DNA from: Ophiodon elongatus
Taxonomy: Eukaryota; Chordata; Actinopteri; Perciformes; Hexagrammidae
Assembly (NCBI GenBank): GCA_016806645.1
Contig: JACSYO010001636.1
Coordinates: 1,534,001-1,598,000, forward strand
Direction: 5' to 3'
DNA length: 64,000 nucleotides
Position numbers and translations under genes: made by a program. The notes under the pieces were generated by a model. The model saw only the letters and a program-made list of their open reading frames with translations, made no database searches and was not told the origin of the DNA. Below, piece by piece: positions 12,426 to 24,891 of the stretch (the stretch's first letter is position 1; each line of letters starts with the position of its first letter).

Positions 12426-14421
12426 CGTTTTTTTATTGTCACCATGACGACGAAGCTCCCCTAACCTTTAAACCAAACCTTGATAACAAGTAAACCAAAG
12501 CTTCACCGTAGTGATGCCACATCATGAAGCAGACTCTGTGTCATGATGAGAACAGTGTTGGTCCCCTCCGGTGCTACAAGGAGAAGACATGTTCTTATGC
12601 TTCACGTAATCAGCCACACACTGCAGTGAGCCTCCAGAAACAATTACCATACACTTGCCATGTCCCACCTGCTCCAGCGTATTTTGCTCTGGTGGAACAT
12701 CCTTCATAGTTGAGATGTGGTGACGTTAGAAAATGCCTCCTACTTCCCTAGCGTGAAGTTTACTATTCGTGTATGTGTGCTGGAAGTTTCCACGTCACCA
12801 TGTGTAAGTTGTATACTGCTATGATGTCACAAAATTAAACTTGAAGTTAAATTTAAGTAGGATATACTCCTGTTATCGCTTCCTCAATACTACTGCTGCT
12901 TCTGCTGTTTTTATGACCACTGTGTGTTACTACAGCTTCCTCCCCCTCCGCCCCCCTCTTTCCTACCACTACTAACAGAAGAAGAAAAACACACTGATAA
13001 CACGTCTTTGCCTTGACAACACAGGCCCTTCTCCCTCCGACTCTGAGCAGCGCATTGATAACGTCAGTCTGTTAGTGCTGTTTGGGTAGTGACCTTGTTG
13101 ACTCTGAGAAGTCTGCTCTTAGATTCCTCACATTCCCCACAGCCATGCTTACCCCCCCCCCCCCAAAAAAAAAGAAACTTGTTGGCTCAGTTACCCTGCT
13201 TCATAATATGAAGCCTAGCCAGTCTCTGCTTGATACACTGTTACAGAGACTGGTTGTTGAGTACAACAAAGAAATTAAATGTTTGGATGAAGTCAGCAGC
13301 TTGTCTGGTAGGGGCCTTAGTGAAATATTATCCAGACTTAAGGTCTGAGAATAAATACTTTATGGCCAGTCCACTACAGTCCTATTGGGACATCACCAAA
13401 ACATAAAATCCTGTTTGTCTCATTAGTATCTATAATTCACACCCACTTGATTGGACAGCTGTGTGGAGGAGAGGAAGGAGGCATGTTTTGAACTTCTCTC
13501 CGCTCTCTTTGTACATAAACTGTTTCTGTCACTGTTCACGTGAACAACCAAGTAACACTATGAATGCAGTATTTCTTTCAGTGTACAAGCAGTGGAGATA
13601 GATCAACATTGACCTTTGGTTTCACACAGGACGCAAACAGCGGCCTCCTGGGTGAAAGTCCTGTGTTTGTTTGACCCGTCCATCCTCTCCTGCGTACAAG
13701 GAGTATGATTAGAAACGTATTTGTGATATGTAAAAAAAAAACTTAATCGGGGGGAAATAATGTTTCCCTCAAAACACAATTGACATTGCAGTTTGGTTGT
13801 ACGGGAACGCCATTTTTTGGATACCAGGCTGCTCGGACTGAGGACCGCTCGGCACTAAAATACTTTGTGAATGACTCTGAGACCAAACAGTTTGGAGTCT
13901 TGAAGGTAGGACTGACACGCTGACTTTTTCTTCTTAAGATGTTTGGTGAACACAACCCCTGGTCTTTAAAAAGCTGTGGTTGTTTGGTTAAAAAGTCTGC
14001 AATGAGTGTGAATGAGAGGATTTCAGTGCAGATTTACAGATTTCATCGGAAGAATAAACTGTTTTCTGAAGCTCTGAAAGATGCCGTAAATGATGTTTGG
14101 CACAAGCAAAATAGGAAATTGGTCATTTTGCCCCGGACAAATAAACTGTTTTTTACCCAGGAGGTCTGGTTGAGAGGAGGTGTATTTTTCTCTGTCAGAT
14201 GGACAGGGCAGGTTTGACAGTTTTGGGGTGGTCATGAATGTGCAAAGCCTTCAGGCTCTGTGGACAATTCAATGGTAGAGGGACAGCCTCCGTGTGGCGC
14301 TCAGTGACCGAGGCTTAGTTGAAGAACAGAGCGGGCTTCTCTGCGGGCTAAACTGAGCCTCTATCTGACTCTGAGAATGTGGGTTTATGATAAACTGTGA
14401 GGGCTTGTGTGTGACACAGAC

Positions 14422-14422
<1 letters not shown>
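12426..14422. other. Gene-free stretch with one dispersed-repeat copy
   Basis: No gene is supported. Bases 13608-13690 match two other places in this window (49757-49845 and 59158-59235) around TTCACACAGGACGCAAACAG and GGGTGAAAGTCCTGTGTTTG. A C-run then A-run lies at about 13150-13172. The open frame at 13082-13348 crosses that run and has no recognisable domain. Confidence 0.55.

Positions 14423-14456
<34 letters not shown>
14423..14456. repeat. (AG)n microsatellite
   Basis: A pure AG dinucleotide tract. Confidence 0.95.
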
Positions 14457-14458
<2 letters not shown>

Positions 14459-15125
14459 ACTTGTGTGCGAGCGTGAGAGGAACATCTCAGCCTTTTCTGG
14501 AAATATTTCCTCTCGGAAAAACACACCTTCGAGGAAACACTCACAAGCCTGTGGTTTACTGCATGCTGCCACTGTGGACCTTGGCAAAATAACACCAGTG
14601 ATTTTGTACACCCCATACCTCAATTCATTCACTGGCTTTATGTGTTTGGCAAAGAGTTACACAGGAAATAGACGAAATTGCTGTTGCTAAATGATCGGAG
14701 CAGTTCCTCACAACAACTGTAAGAAAACAAACTGGCTTCCTCTTGCCAATTGAGGTGTTTACATATCGAAAAACCAAAACCTGTTGGAAATCTTTGGGCA
14801 CTGCAACATTTGCACAACATTATGGCTGGTCCTTATTTCTCCAATAGGCTATTGAAGAAATAATTAATACTAAAAGTGCACTCAGTAGTGGTCAGATCTC
14901 TGTAATGTTTAATTGATTGAATACAAACTATGACTCACTTTCAGTCCCTACCGGCCGGTTAAGAGTTGTGATTAAACAGTCAATAGAACATATTGTCAAT
15001 AGAATATGTTTTCAAAGTGTCAATCACTGCAACCACGAGAGTTCCTTGAACATACAGTCATACATCAATATGAGCACAAAACATATTAGGACGATGGATC
15101 CAGCAGAATGTGAGTTTGCTGTGGA

Positions 15126-15128
<3 letters not shown>

Positions 15129-15176
<48 letters not shown>
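15129..15176. repeat. (AC)n microsatellite
   Basis: A pure AC tract of 24 units. Confidence 0.97.
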
Positions 15177-15177
<1 letters not shown>

Positions 15178-15572
15178 ATACATATTGCTATCTAGTCCCT
15201 AGAATGGGTCAAGCTCAAAAACACTGGATCCTCCATCTCCCATAATGCAACTTGATAAAGTCAAGGAGGCGTCAGTATGCTCCCAATGAAGTAGGATGCT
15301 GTGTAGCCGGCTGGACTTTAAAAGCAGGAGGCCTGAGGCAGAAGTGAGGTGTAGTTCACCAACAATGAACGACTGCCCTGTTTTGAAGTTAAAGTACGTT
15401 GTTACATTTCTGATTCGAAACCATGTGACTTTTTCATATTTTATCACAACCATGTAAGAGTTATGTGTGAAATACTTTATATAGTGTGTTGTATAAATCA
15501 TCTCTGTGTGTAACAGTATGGTTATGGTTAGAGGAATGAATTTAGTTGTATTCTCACAAGTATAGTGTACAT

Positions 15573-15579
15573 CCACACA

Positions 15580-15650
<71 letters not shown>

Positions 15651-15653
15651 GTG
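15573..15653. repeat. (CA)n-(TG)n microsatellite
   Basis: A short CACACACAC run turns directly into a long TG tract at 15583. This gives a small inverted junction and a stretch prone to Z-DNA. Confidence 0.95.
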
Positions 15654-18140
15654 CAGGAATGGAGGAGAAGTTGATACCAATGACCTGAACACTCTTAATG
15701 TGGATTAGTGAAAATTTAAACATCCGCTGGCTGAGACACGCCTGGAGCGTGTGAAGAGAAAGACACCTAGCCTGCTGGCTTTGAAGTGGAATTCCGTCCG
15801 ACCGACTCCACCAGCAGCTGCTGCTGTCACTTCTGTGCGTCTGCCCCATAGAGTAAGCAACAGTTCCTGCCGGCTTTAGGCCTCCTAAAGAGCAAAATAT
15901 TGAAAAGAAGGGTCGGGCGCATGGAGGAGTCTGAGCTTTTAAAAGTTTCCTTGAGAGCTTTCTGGATGTAGACTTTCAAGGAAACAAATCAGAGAGTAGA
16001 AAGATAATAGCAGCTTGTTCTGAAGTGTGATAAATGTTGTTCCTGGTCTATGAAAGAAAGAAGAAGTCTGGAGAATTGTTTGGTTTGACACATCTAGCTT
16101 GTACAAGCCAGTCACTTAAAAGACTACATATACAAATAAAGGCTGTAATGTCTCTTTGGGTTTATTATGTAAACATTTATTTCCTGCATCTTCACTGATT
16201 CTGATTACTTTTCAAGGTGGGTGGGCTGGAGTGCTTGCTGAAAACACCCTGGATGGGTCTCCAGCCGGCTGCAGCTCCATCACAGACACACTGTGGACAC
16301 TTTCATTCTCAACCTGTCTCAAAAACAAACAAGGAACCAAACTGGAAGTTTGAAGGATTTAGAATGGAACTCTGGAAGGCTGTCACAACTACAATCCTTT
16401 TGTAATCTGTTGCCACAGCACGTTCTCACACCCAACTCAGCAAATGCCAACACTTGGTCAGTGGCCTTATGCTTCAAACTGTGACACTCTAGGTACCTTC
16501 TCTAGAGTCCGTTTTGGACGTTTCCGCTCGTTACACGCATAGTGTCTTTTCAAAATAAACCTCATCGTTTACAGGAAACGTACAGTTTCCGCTTGTTCCG
16601 TGCACACATTTTTTATCAAAGTAAAAATGCATTATTAGGTTGAGGCAACAACTTGTTTAGGCTTAGGAATAATAAGTATGTTTGTTAGGCTTTGTAAAAT
16701 AATCTTTTAGATTTGAGTCAGAGGATCTTTTCCTCAAATCGGAACTAATAACCCATGCAATTGGAAATGTCCCAGTTTCAAATACACTAATACCAAACAC
16801 TGTTTTTAATAAGGCAAGGCATGGCAATTGTAGTTACAGTAGGAATATTGCATTACAAGTAAACTAAGTGTGCTTTACATTTAAATGCACACAATGCCCA
16901 GTAACGTGTTTGGAGGAATATAAACATAAACAATTAAACAAGAAAAAACATCAAAAACAAAAGAAGAATAAAACACTTCATATAGCATGTTATATTGTGG
17001 AAATTCATGAGTTGTGGAGATTTGGTGGTGTGGAGGAACTTTGAGACACTCTGGGGGCCTTTGGACCAGCAGATGGAGCCTTCTCCCTACCGGCTGTGTC
17101 CCTGCTGTATAGAGTGTGCCTTATGAGAGATGGCTGAGTATCACTGGGAACTAAAGAAGGAAGGAAACAAAGAACAAGTCCTACTCAGTCTTTATAACTG
17201 GTCAATAGTCCTGTTTGTACATGCCAGCACATCAGCATCACAGCAACATAAAGTCACTAAATCTCACAGCAAAAGTGTTTTAGTGAATCTCTGGTCATAA
17301 TCTAAATATGATGAGATCTCTGTAGAATGGACCTTCTAGCAGTAATATCTTCAGAGTGCTGCCAACGAGCCCTTAGGAGAGACTTTTATGTTTGCAATGT
17401 GATCTCTGACCTCTGTGGGTGTGGTGGCTGGATTCCACTGCAAGTCCATTGGAGTCAACTGTGCTGTTTTAAAGGTCACTGTTTTTTCTTCCTTTCTTTT
17501 TTTCCTTTTGCTATCAGCTTCCTCTGTATCTCCCACAGGAAGTAAACACACCGCTTTGTGACAGAAATCACACTTAATGCTTGCTGGAGGAGAATCACTA
17601 CTGTGAGGTTGTAAACATCATCATGTTGGTGTACAGGTCCAACGTCCCCCACAAGACTTAGTAAAACTGAGCTTTATTGTTTCAGCTTCAATCAAAGCAA
17701 CGACTTCATACAGCACCCAGTAGAGGTCAGAATGCGAACACTTCTGGTCAAAGGTCACAGCGTAATTAAGTCGGGTCAGCTCTGTGCCACCAGACAGCAG
17801 CCTGGTTATATGAGGCTAAATTAGAATAACATGGAAGCAATGAAGGGACTTCACTGCAAGACAGGCCAAGTAATGAAGTCTAATTGGAGACGGCATGTAA
17901 ATAGGACAAAGAGGCATGTTCAGTTTGAAGAGGGATCGGTGTGTCCACGGGACTGGGGTCACACCAGTTTAGCCTTCTCCTGACAGACCTCCTTATAGTT
18001 TATCAATAGTGAGACCTTTAATAGTCCCAATAGTGGATAGTAACTTAAAGCTAGCAAACTCTTTTCCAATGAAAGTAGCAAGCAGCACTAGCTCCAAAAG
18101 ACTCTGGTGATGAGCAATGAGTGCACAGGCTGAATATGCA
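15654..18140. other. Gene-free stretch
   Basis: No gene recognised on either strand. Bases 16510-16700 resemble a teleost repeat with CGTTTACAGGAAACGTACAG and GTTGAGGCAACAACTTG. The rest is unique-looking. Confidence 0.5.
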
Positions 18141-18955
18141 CAGGCAGGCAGGTAAGTAGACAGGTAGGTAGTTGGACAGGTAGGTAGGTAGATAGGCAGG
18201 TAGACAGGCAGGTAGGTAGATGTGCAGGTAGACAGGTAGGTAGACAGGCAGGTAGTTGGACAGGTAGGTAGGTAGATGTGCAGGTAGATAGGTAAACAGG
18301 TAGCTAGGTAGACAGGCAGGTAGACAGGCAGGTAGACAGGCAGGTAGGTAGACAGGCAGGTATGTGGACAAGTAGGTAGGTAGACATGCATGTAGGTAGA
18401 CAGGTAGGTAGGTGGAGATGCAGGTAGTTAGGTAGACAGGTATATAGGTGGACATGCAGGTAGACAAGTAGACAGGTATATAGGTGGACATGCAGGTAGA
18501 CAGGTAGGTAGGTGGACATGCAGGTAGGTAGACAGGTAGGTAGGTGGAGATGCAGGTAGGTATACAGGTAGGTAGATGGACATACATGTGGGTAGACAGG
18601 TAGACCGGTGGATATGTAGGTAGGTAGGTAGGTATACAGGTAGACAGGTAGGTAGGTGTGTAGACAGGTAGGTAGATGGACATGCAGGTAGGTAGACAGG
18701 TAGACAGGTGGATATTCAGGTAGGTAGGTAGACAGGTAGACAGGTAGACAGGTAGACAGGTAGGTAGATGGACATGCAGGTAGGTAGACAGGTAGACAGG
18801 TAGGTAGATGGACATGCAGGTAGGTAGACAGGTAGACAGGTATGTAGATGGACATGCAGGTAGGTAGACAGGTAGACAGGTGGATATGCAGGCAGACAGG
18901 TAGACAGGTAGACAGGTAGGTAGATGGACAGGTAGGTAGGTAGGTATGCCGGTAG
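18141..18955. repeat. Satellite of GTAG/ACAG tetranucleotides with ~40-bp higher-order unit
   Basis: About 815 bp built from CAGGTAGGTAGA and GACAGGTAGACAGG words. From about 18660 a larger unit of roughly 40 bp (GTAGATGGACATGCAGGTAG plus GTAGACAGGTAGACAG) recurs several times. On the minus strand several frames stay open for up to 340 codons as Tyr-Leu-Pro-Thr/Val repeats. This is the expected result of a 4-bp repeat without stops, so no protein is called. Confidence 0.95.
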
Positions 18956-19927
18956 ACATGCGTCGAGTCGAACACCATGCTGTGCTGATTTGCATTTCTA
19001 TTAGCAGTTTGAGCGTGAACCAAGTTGTGCTGAGCCACGCCCGAGATGGACCATCTCCAGAGTAGGGCCGCAAGTGCGCCGGACCCGCGACGTCTCATGG
19101 ACCGCAGCCAAGCCGTGACGACCCGGATTCGCCGCCTCAAACAAGTGTGTTTGTGTGTGTGTGTTGTGAGTGAGAGTCCCGTCATGTCTGTGCAGGAGAC
19201 CAGAGACAAAGAAGTCAAGCCGTGGTTCCACACACCTTCAAAAGGAGAGCCCGGTTCTATTGGAGAAGCAAATCCCTGCCGTGCTGGGTTGATGCGCCGA
19301 GTCAAACCGAGTCAAACCAAGCCAGCACATGTGAAGGTTCATGTTGGTGAATTGGAGAAATTGCTGGTAGTGTGAAGAGATCCGACTGAACGGTTGTGTG
19401 TGTTAGCCGTGTGTCACACCCGTCTCACCTCTAGCCCAGTGTATGCTGGGAAAAGGCTCCAGCACAGGATAAAGTGGGTGTAGATGACTTGAGCTATTGC
19501 AGCTGAGAATCGTAATATTTATTTCCAATACCAACGTTCAGTGCCAAAGCAGCAAGTAGTTTGTCCTTGATATAGCGAGGCGGAAAGTAAGGGTAGACAG
19601 TAGACACCTGTGAGATCTCTGGAAGATCAAACTCACCGGACAAATGAACCTTTACAATCAGAGATCACGTGAAAAACTGGGATACGGTTAACCCCAAAGA
19701 ATCACTCATTTTACTTCAATCCAGCAAAAGACTTGAATGTGTATAAAATATAAGAATGTGCAATGGACTGTGAAGTAAACAATTGTCTAGAAGATGATCA
19801 AAGAAATATTGCATTAAAGTATAAAAGAAGAAGATCCAACCCACTGCAGGATCAGAATCAGAATGATTGAATAACACATCAACCAGTCCAGGAGCTGCAG
19901 ATGGAAAAGAGCCTCCTGGCTAAATCT

Positions 19928-19928
<1 letters not shown>

Positions 19929-19999
<71 letters not shown>
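19929..19999. repeat. (AC)n microsatellite
   Basis: A pure AC tract of about 35 units. Confidence 0.97.
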
Positions 20000-20003
<4 letters not shown>

Positions 20004-20572
20004 CTCCACAGACAAGCAGGAAGATTGACGATGGCTGTCCCTGCCGCTGATATCAGATCTGGTCTCGCGTCCACCTCGCTGGTCAGGACCACACAGCCTG
20101 ATGGTGGGCGTGTTCTGCCGGGTGTTTGTGGACAAACAGAGGTCCTGCTGACCTGCGCCCGACTAGCGCAGGTCAGCAGGATCCTGGGAACGAGGCCTGC
20201 CCGCACGTGGCCCGTGCTCCTCCACCACAGCTCCAAAGCTGCTGCATTCTTGGTGGTATGACAGGCAGCGGAGGAGGGGGGTCCGAGGGGCGGGGGCCTT
20301 GACCTGCATCTTATCTTTTCCCATTTGCCAACATTAAACAATGGCTATCAGATGCACCTGGGTCACGAGTGTTGAGGCTCTCATGTAACATGGAAGACCC
20401 TGTTAGTTCTGGATCTGAGGTGAGAGAAAGTTCATTGGAGGAGGTGAGGAGGATAGCATGCTCCCCCTTTGTTTGTCTCTGTGTTCTCACTGTGCACGAG
20501 AGAGAAAGGAAGACGGCATGGGGCACGGATCATCATGTGTCTGGAGAAGCACTGACACACGTAGTACCTCCA

Positions 20573-20580
20573 AACACACA

Positions 20581-20629
<49 letters not shown>
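20573..20629. repeat. (AC)n microsatellite
   Basis: An AC tract preceded by two AAACACAC words. Confidence 0.95.
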
Positions 20630-20632
<3 letters not shown>

Positions 20633-21488
20633 GTGTCACACAGCCTGACATGGGGATGGCTTATTTGATCCCCCAGCTTCTATTTTAATTTGATCATTTC
20701 CTCTCTGACAGTGCGGATGAGCAGGGAGACAACGCGGCTCTCTCACCACACTAACCTCCCTACAACTTGGTCCAGGAAAGAGTGAGCACGAGGAGACAGA
20801 GAGACAGAGAGAGAGAGATACTGTGTCCGCTCTATTGAATTGCTTTAAGGACACCGTTGTGGTGCGATGCCCTGGAAGTCTGTTGGAAAATAATGTAATC
20901 CGAGAGCAGATAGCAATAGAAATCCTGCAGCAGTCTGAAGTGTTTGGCAGACGGCCCTCTCAGCGTAAATGCATCACATATGTGCTGCTGCTTTGACGGA
21001 GCCCGGGAGGAGCGTACGTGGAGGGGAAACAGTTAAATCTGACTTTGGGTGGCAGAGAGGCTGCGGTCAAAATCAGATATTTTAGTGCGCTGTGGACAAT
21101 TCCTCCTCCTGCTTTGCCAAAAAAAAAAAAAAAACAGAGACAAGGACCAAGAATGTGTTTTCAAATGCAATTACTATTTGCTCTCAGAGAGGAATGTGAC
21201 TCTGTATTTGAATTTACGAAAACATGATGTAGAAGTCGCCGCATTGTCCAAGCTGTTCTCAAAGCAAAGCTGCATCAGTCATTTATTCTAAAATGAAAGG
21301 ATAAGTCTGGCCTTATTCTATATTTTTCTTACAGCCAGCAAATCAATGACGTCTTCGTCCGTCTTTCACTACATTCCGTCTTCCCTACCCTGTGGCTCTC
21401 AGCTCCAAGCTCATTGGCTCTGACTGAAAGTAAATCTCTAAAAACGGCTCATGAATGTAAAGCTTCAATTAAAAAAAAAAAAAAGCTC

Positions 21489-21620
21489 AGCATTTTCCCA
21501 AAACAACGGGTCACTGTAGGTTTTAACAAATGCTACGCAGACAGGAGGAAACGGTGAATTTGTTGGGGACTATTTTCAGCGGCGGATTAATCCACGTTTG
21601 GCGCTCTAGTGAGTATGTGT
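21489..21620. repeat. Dispersed repeat, copy 1 of 2
   Basis: Shares ordered blocks with 33768-33895: GGTCACTGTAGG / GGTCACTGCAGT, CAGGAGGAAA, TTTGTTGGGGAC and GCGGATTAAT-like words. The two copies lie in the same orientation 12.3 kb apart, one upstream of hmga2 and one in intron 2. Confidence 0.7.
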
Positions 21621-22608
21621 GGCAGTCAAAATAAACTACAGTGTGTGTGTGTTCATGGTGATGAGGGAACATGTCACCCAGTGCAACAGTGTGGCTCACT
21701 CATTTGCTCGTCATCGTTTTTAACAACAGCGGAGCTCCAGGCTCAGAGGAAGAAGATTTTCACCTATTATTAGATACACTCATTGTTCGTTGTTTTTTTT
21801 TTAATGGGATTTGATGACAATAACAAAAAATACATTATTATATGTTAAAACATTGCTTCATCTTCATACACTTTACAAGATTAGACATAATCCAAATGAA
21901 GAGCAAACTTATCATGCAGTATAGGACTAGAGTTCAGGCAAATATCCAAACCAAACATAACTGGCTGAATTATATATGTACACAATATATCATAATATAT
22001 TTTGAGTCCGGTTGACGTTCAATTTTAACTCTACCATTTAACATTAATAAGCAGTGTGAAGAATGAATAAATGGTTTACAACACATGTAGTTGCAAGTAT
22101 GTGTCAGCAGATATACGGATATCTTAACTGGTTCTGTCATGACAACTAACAACATAACAGTTGTTAGTATTGTTAATCTAATGATTTATATATTGGCACA
22201 ACTGAACAGACACCAGTATTGATGAAGGCCATGAGATGTAGCTGAGAGCTCAGGGAGAAACCAATGGACTGTGAGTCAAACTACTATTTCCCCGGGTGGA
22301 GAATGAAGCGCTGAGCTTGAAAAACAGAACTGTTCCAACAGAGAAACAAAACAAAACAAAAAAAAAGTTCCTCTCATCTCATTGTCAACAATGAAAATGA
22401 TGACATCACCACGTGGTAAGATTCCCCACAATAATCACTCCAAGAATATTGGCAACAGCAGCTGTAAAGATGTTGCTTATTATATATTTATCTGGTCCAG
22501 AAGGGCTCTTCAGCCAAAGGAGGTGAAAGGTCACCGGCTTAAAGCGGAGCAGCGGCGCTCCTCTGCGCGCCTCCTGCTGCTCAAATCAATATCCCCTCTG
22601 CCACCCAC

Positions 22609-22664
22609 CTACACACGGACACACGCGCGCACACGCACACCTACGCACGCGCACACGCGCACAG
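22609..22664. repeat. Alternating purine/pyrimidine (CA/CG) tract
   Basis: ACACACGGACACACGCGCGC followed by more CACGCAC and CGCGCACACGCG words. Alternating CA/CG DNA of this kind can adopt Z-form. It lies about 2.2 kb before the hmga2 start codon. Confidence 0.8.
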
Positions 22665-23074
22665 CTTTCCATGTCATTGCAGTAACACATTTATTTCCTC
22701 GTTTCCTTGTGAGGGGAGCTGCGCGCCCAGCTCAGCCGCGTGCACGGAGCCAGCCCTGGGTAATGGATCTGTGCAGCCATTGATTGTATTGGTTTGATGC
22801 CGACGCCGCTCTGTCTGAAGGGGAGGGGTCTGCACTGCACACAAACCCCTTCTTTGGGGGGTCTAAGGGCTGGCTTTTTTTTTTTTTTTTTTATGAATGA
22901 AGTGAATACCAGCTCTGAGTTAACCACACATTCTCTCAATAAACCCACTGTTTCTGTGGAGAGGAGGGGGGTTCTGCAGTTGTGAAAATAAATGTTTTGT
23001 ACAATAATGTGCATTCTGATGATATTCCTGTTCAAAGCTCAGAGTGTAGCTCATTCTCACTGAGCTGCTCGTGC
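22665..23074. other. 5' flank of hmga2
   Basis: No gene recognised. A T18 run lies at about 22875-22892. GC content rises locally around 22710-22770. Confidence 0.5.
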
Positions 23075-23237
23075 AGAGAGAGAGGGAGGGGAGAGGGGGG
23101 GAGACATGGAGAGAGGGAGCGAGAGAGGGGGGAGGGAGAGACAGAGAGAGAGGGAGAGAGAGAGAGAGGGAGAGAGAGACAGAGAGGGAGAGAGGGAGAG
23201 AGGGAGATAGGGAGAGAGAGAGAGAGAGAGAGGGAGA

Positions 23238-23278
<41 letters not shown>
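23075..23278. repeat. (GA)n polypurine tract
   Basis: 204 bp of GA with GGGA interruptions, uninterrupted purine on the + strand for most of its length. It lies 1.6 kb upstream of the hmga2 ATG. Such mirror-like polypurine DNA can form triplex (H-DNA). A TC-rich repeat in the human HMGA2 promoter has been described as functional; equivalence here is an inference. Confidence 0.95.
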
Positions 23279-23279
<1 letters not shown>

Positions 23280-24339
23280 AGGCCACAGGACCGTGGGAAA
23301 GGTCCTCCACGTAAGGCACTTTATTCTTTGTGTCTGTTGTTCTTGTGTAATTGATCTCACTCCACGTCCACGGCGGACTGCTTCAAAGCCACACACTTTC
23401 TTTTTTTCTTTTTTTTTTTACGGCTGCACCAAGTGAAAGAATTCTACATGTGCATACCGGGCATTGTTTATAGGACATTTCCCAAAAACCCAGCCTCACA
23501 TATTTGGTGTCTTTGGACACTTTGAGATCTCCACCAGGAGTTCACATCCATATTCTATGGATTTGAAGGAGAATAGCTCTCCATATAGCCTGCATATATT
23601 CACACCTCAGAAACAATTCGTTGGTCCAGGTTTTACTTTTACAAGTCCTCCCATCTACACCTACACCTACACCACATGTTCAGAAGGACAGGAAGGTGTG
23701 TGGACAATGTTTTAAACAAACAGGCACAGACATTTTTAGAAAAAGGCAAAGAAGAAAAAACATCACCTGAAAATTTAAAATGAAATAAAAATACACTTTT
23801 CACCAAGACATGTTTTACTTTTAATGTCACGTTTTAAGAATGCGAATTCACCACTGACTATTAATTTCACGAATGCAAAAAAAACAACTGTCAATTTCAC
23901 GTTTCACCTGAAGTTTCACAAGTCTGTACACAAGTGATTCTTTGATATTATGACTCATGAGGGATCATAGCTATAGGTTTTTAAATGTTTTGCGTTCCTC
24001 CAAACGACAGTGAACGTCATGTATCACACCCACGACCAGGCCTGGTGCACGTGTAGTGAACGTGTATTAAGCTGTCCCAGTCAAAAGGCTGCAAGATGTT
24101 TTTTAAAGGAAAGTCCTCGACGGCCACAGCCTTTGAACACTGTACTATCACGTGCAAGTCCTCTTTGTGCTGAGGAGATTCATATTCCTCAGGAGTGAAC
24201 TCTGAATGGCTGTTCAGTGTCCGGCAGCAGCGGATTCCATTGAAACGTGTGAAAATGTGATTTTAATTCATAAATGCGGCCCGCCATGTCTGGCCCGCAG
24301 CCAGGATTCCGTCTTCCTCTGTTTTCTCTGGCTCCCATC

Positions 24340-24461
24340 CAGACCCCCCTCCCCCTCCTCCTCCTCCCCCGCCCGTGTTATCCACCCACGGGAGAGGTGA
24401 TTTCTTCCTTTTTTTTATTTTTTGTATTTTTTGTATTTAAACCCATCCTCATTGAGTAGGT

Positions 24462-24495
<34 letters not shown>

Positions 24496-24891
24496 GAGTG
24501 GGCTGTGGATGCGGTGGTTATGCCCACACTTCTCAGACGATCCGTGCCGAGCTGTCACGCCTCGCTGCTGCATGGTTCCTGCCCCCGGTGCCGCGGTGCC
24601 TTCTAGCCGAGTTTGAGTCGGAGCCGCTCGGCGTCTCGGGCTCCGTCGTCCCCGGTGTTCCGTCTTCTTCTGCTCACTGAGCCAAAGCCCTTCTGCTCCC
24701 TGCTCACCGGCTCATTTGTCTCGGCTTCACAGCGCGCCGCTCCGGCTGCCCGCGCGGGACACTTGTAGCCTACAAGTGGACTGGAGACCTGTGAACGTGC
24801 CATTGAAAGTATCCCACTTTTATTTCCTGCCCTTTTTTTTCTTTTCACCGGGAGGAACGGAGGAGCAGCAGCACCAGCAGCAGCGGGAACC
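24340..24891 (+). promoter_or_regulatory. hmga2: hmga2 promoter-proximal region and 5' leader
   Basis: Just before the first coding exon the sequence becomes GC- and CpG-rich, after a CCCCCTCCCCCTCCTCC block (about 24345-24370, a candidate Sp1/CT-element) and a T31 run (24464-24494). A TATTTAAA word at about 24434 is a weak TATA candidate. The transcription start is not fixed by the sequence. The start codon context is AACCATGA, with A at -3, a good vertebrate context. CAG-rich repeats (AGCAGCAGCACCAGCAGCAG) lie just before the ATG. Confidence 0.5.

Larger units (their letters stand above)
18956..21488. other. Gene-free stretch with two CA tracts
   Basis: No gene supported. It includes microsatellites at 19929-19999 and 20573-20629, AG-rich words at about 20795-20819, and a perfect 12-bp inverted repeat at 20142-20176 (GTCCTGCTGACC and GGTCAGCAGGAT differ only at the outer bases). 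Confidence 0.55.

Noticed and set aside
13082..13348. 88-codon open frame resembling a normal protein in composition
   Set aside because: It crosses a C-run and A-run, has no recognised domain and no splice context; could be a pseudogene fragment but not supportable.
18051..19305. Minus-strand open frames of 333 and 340 codons
   Set aside because: They are Tyr-Leu-Pro-Thr/Val repeats made by the GTAG/ACAG satellite, open in several frames at once, with no promoter, splice or domain support.
22920..23436. Ser-Leu and Arg-Glu repeat frames
   Set aside because: Translations of the GA tract.
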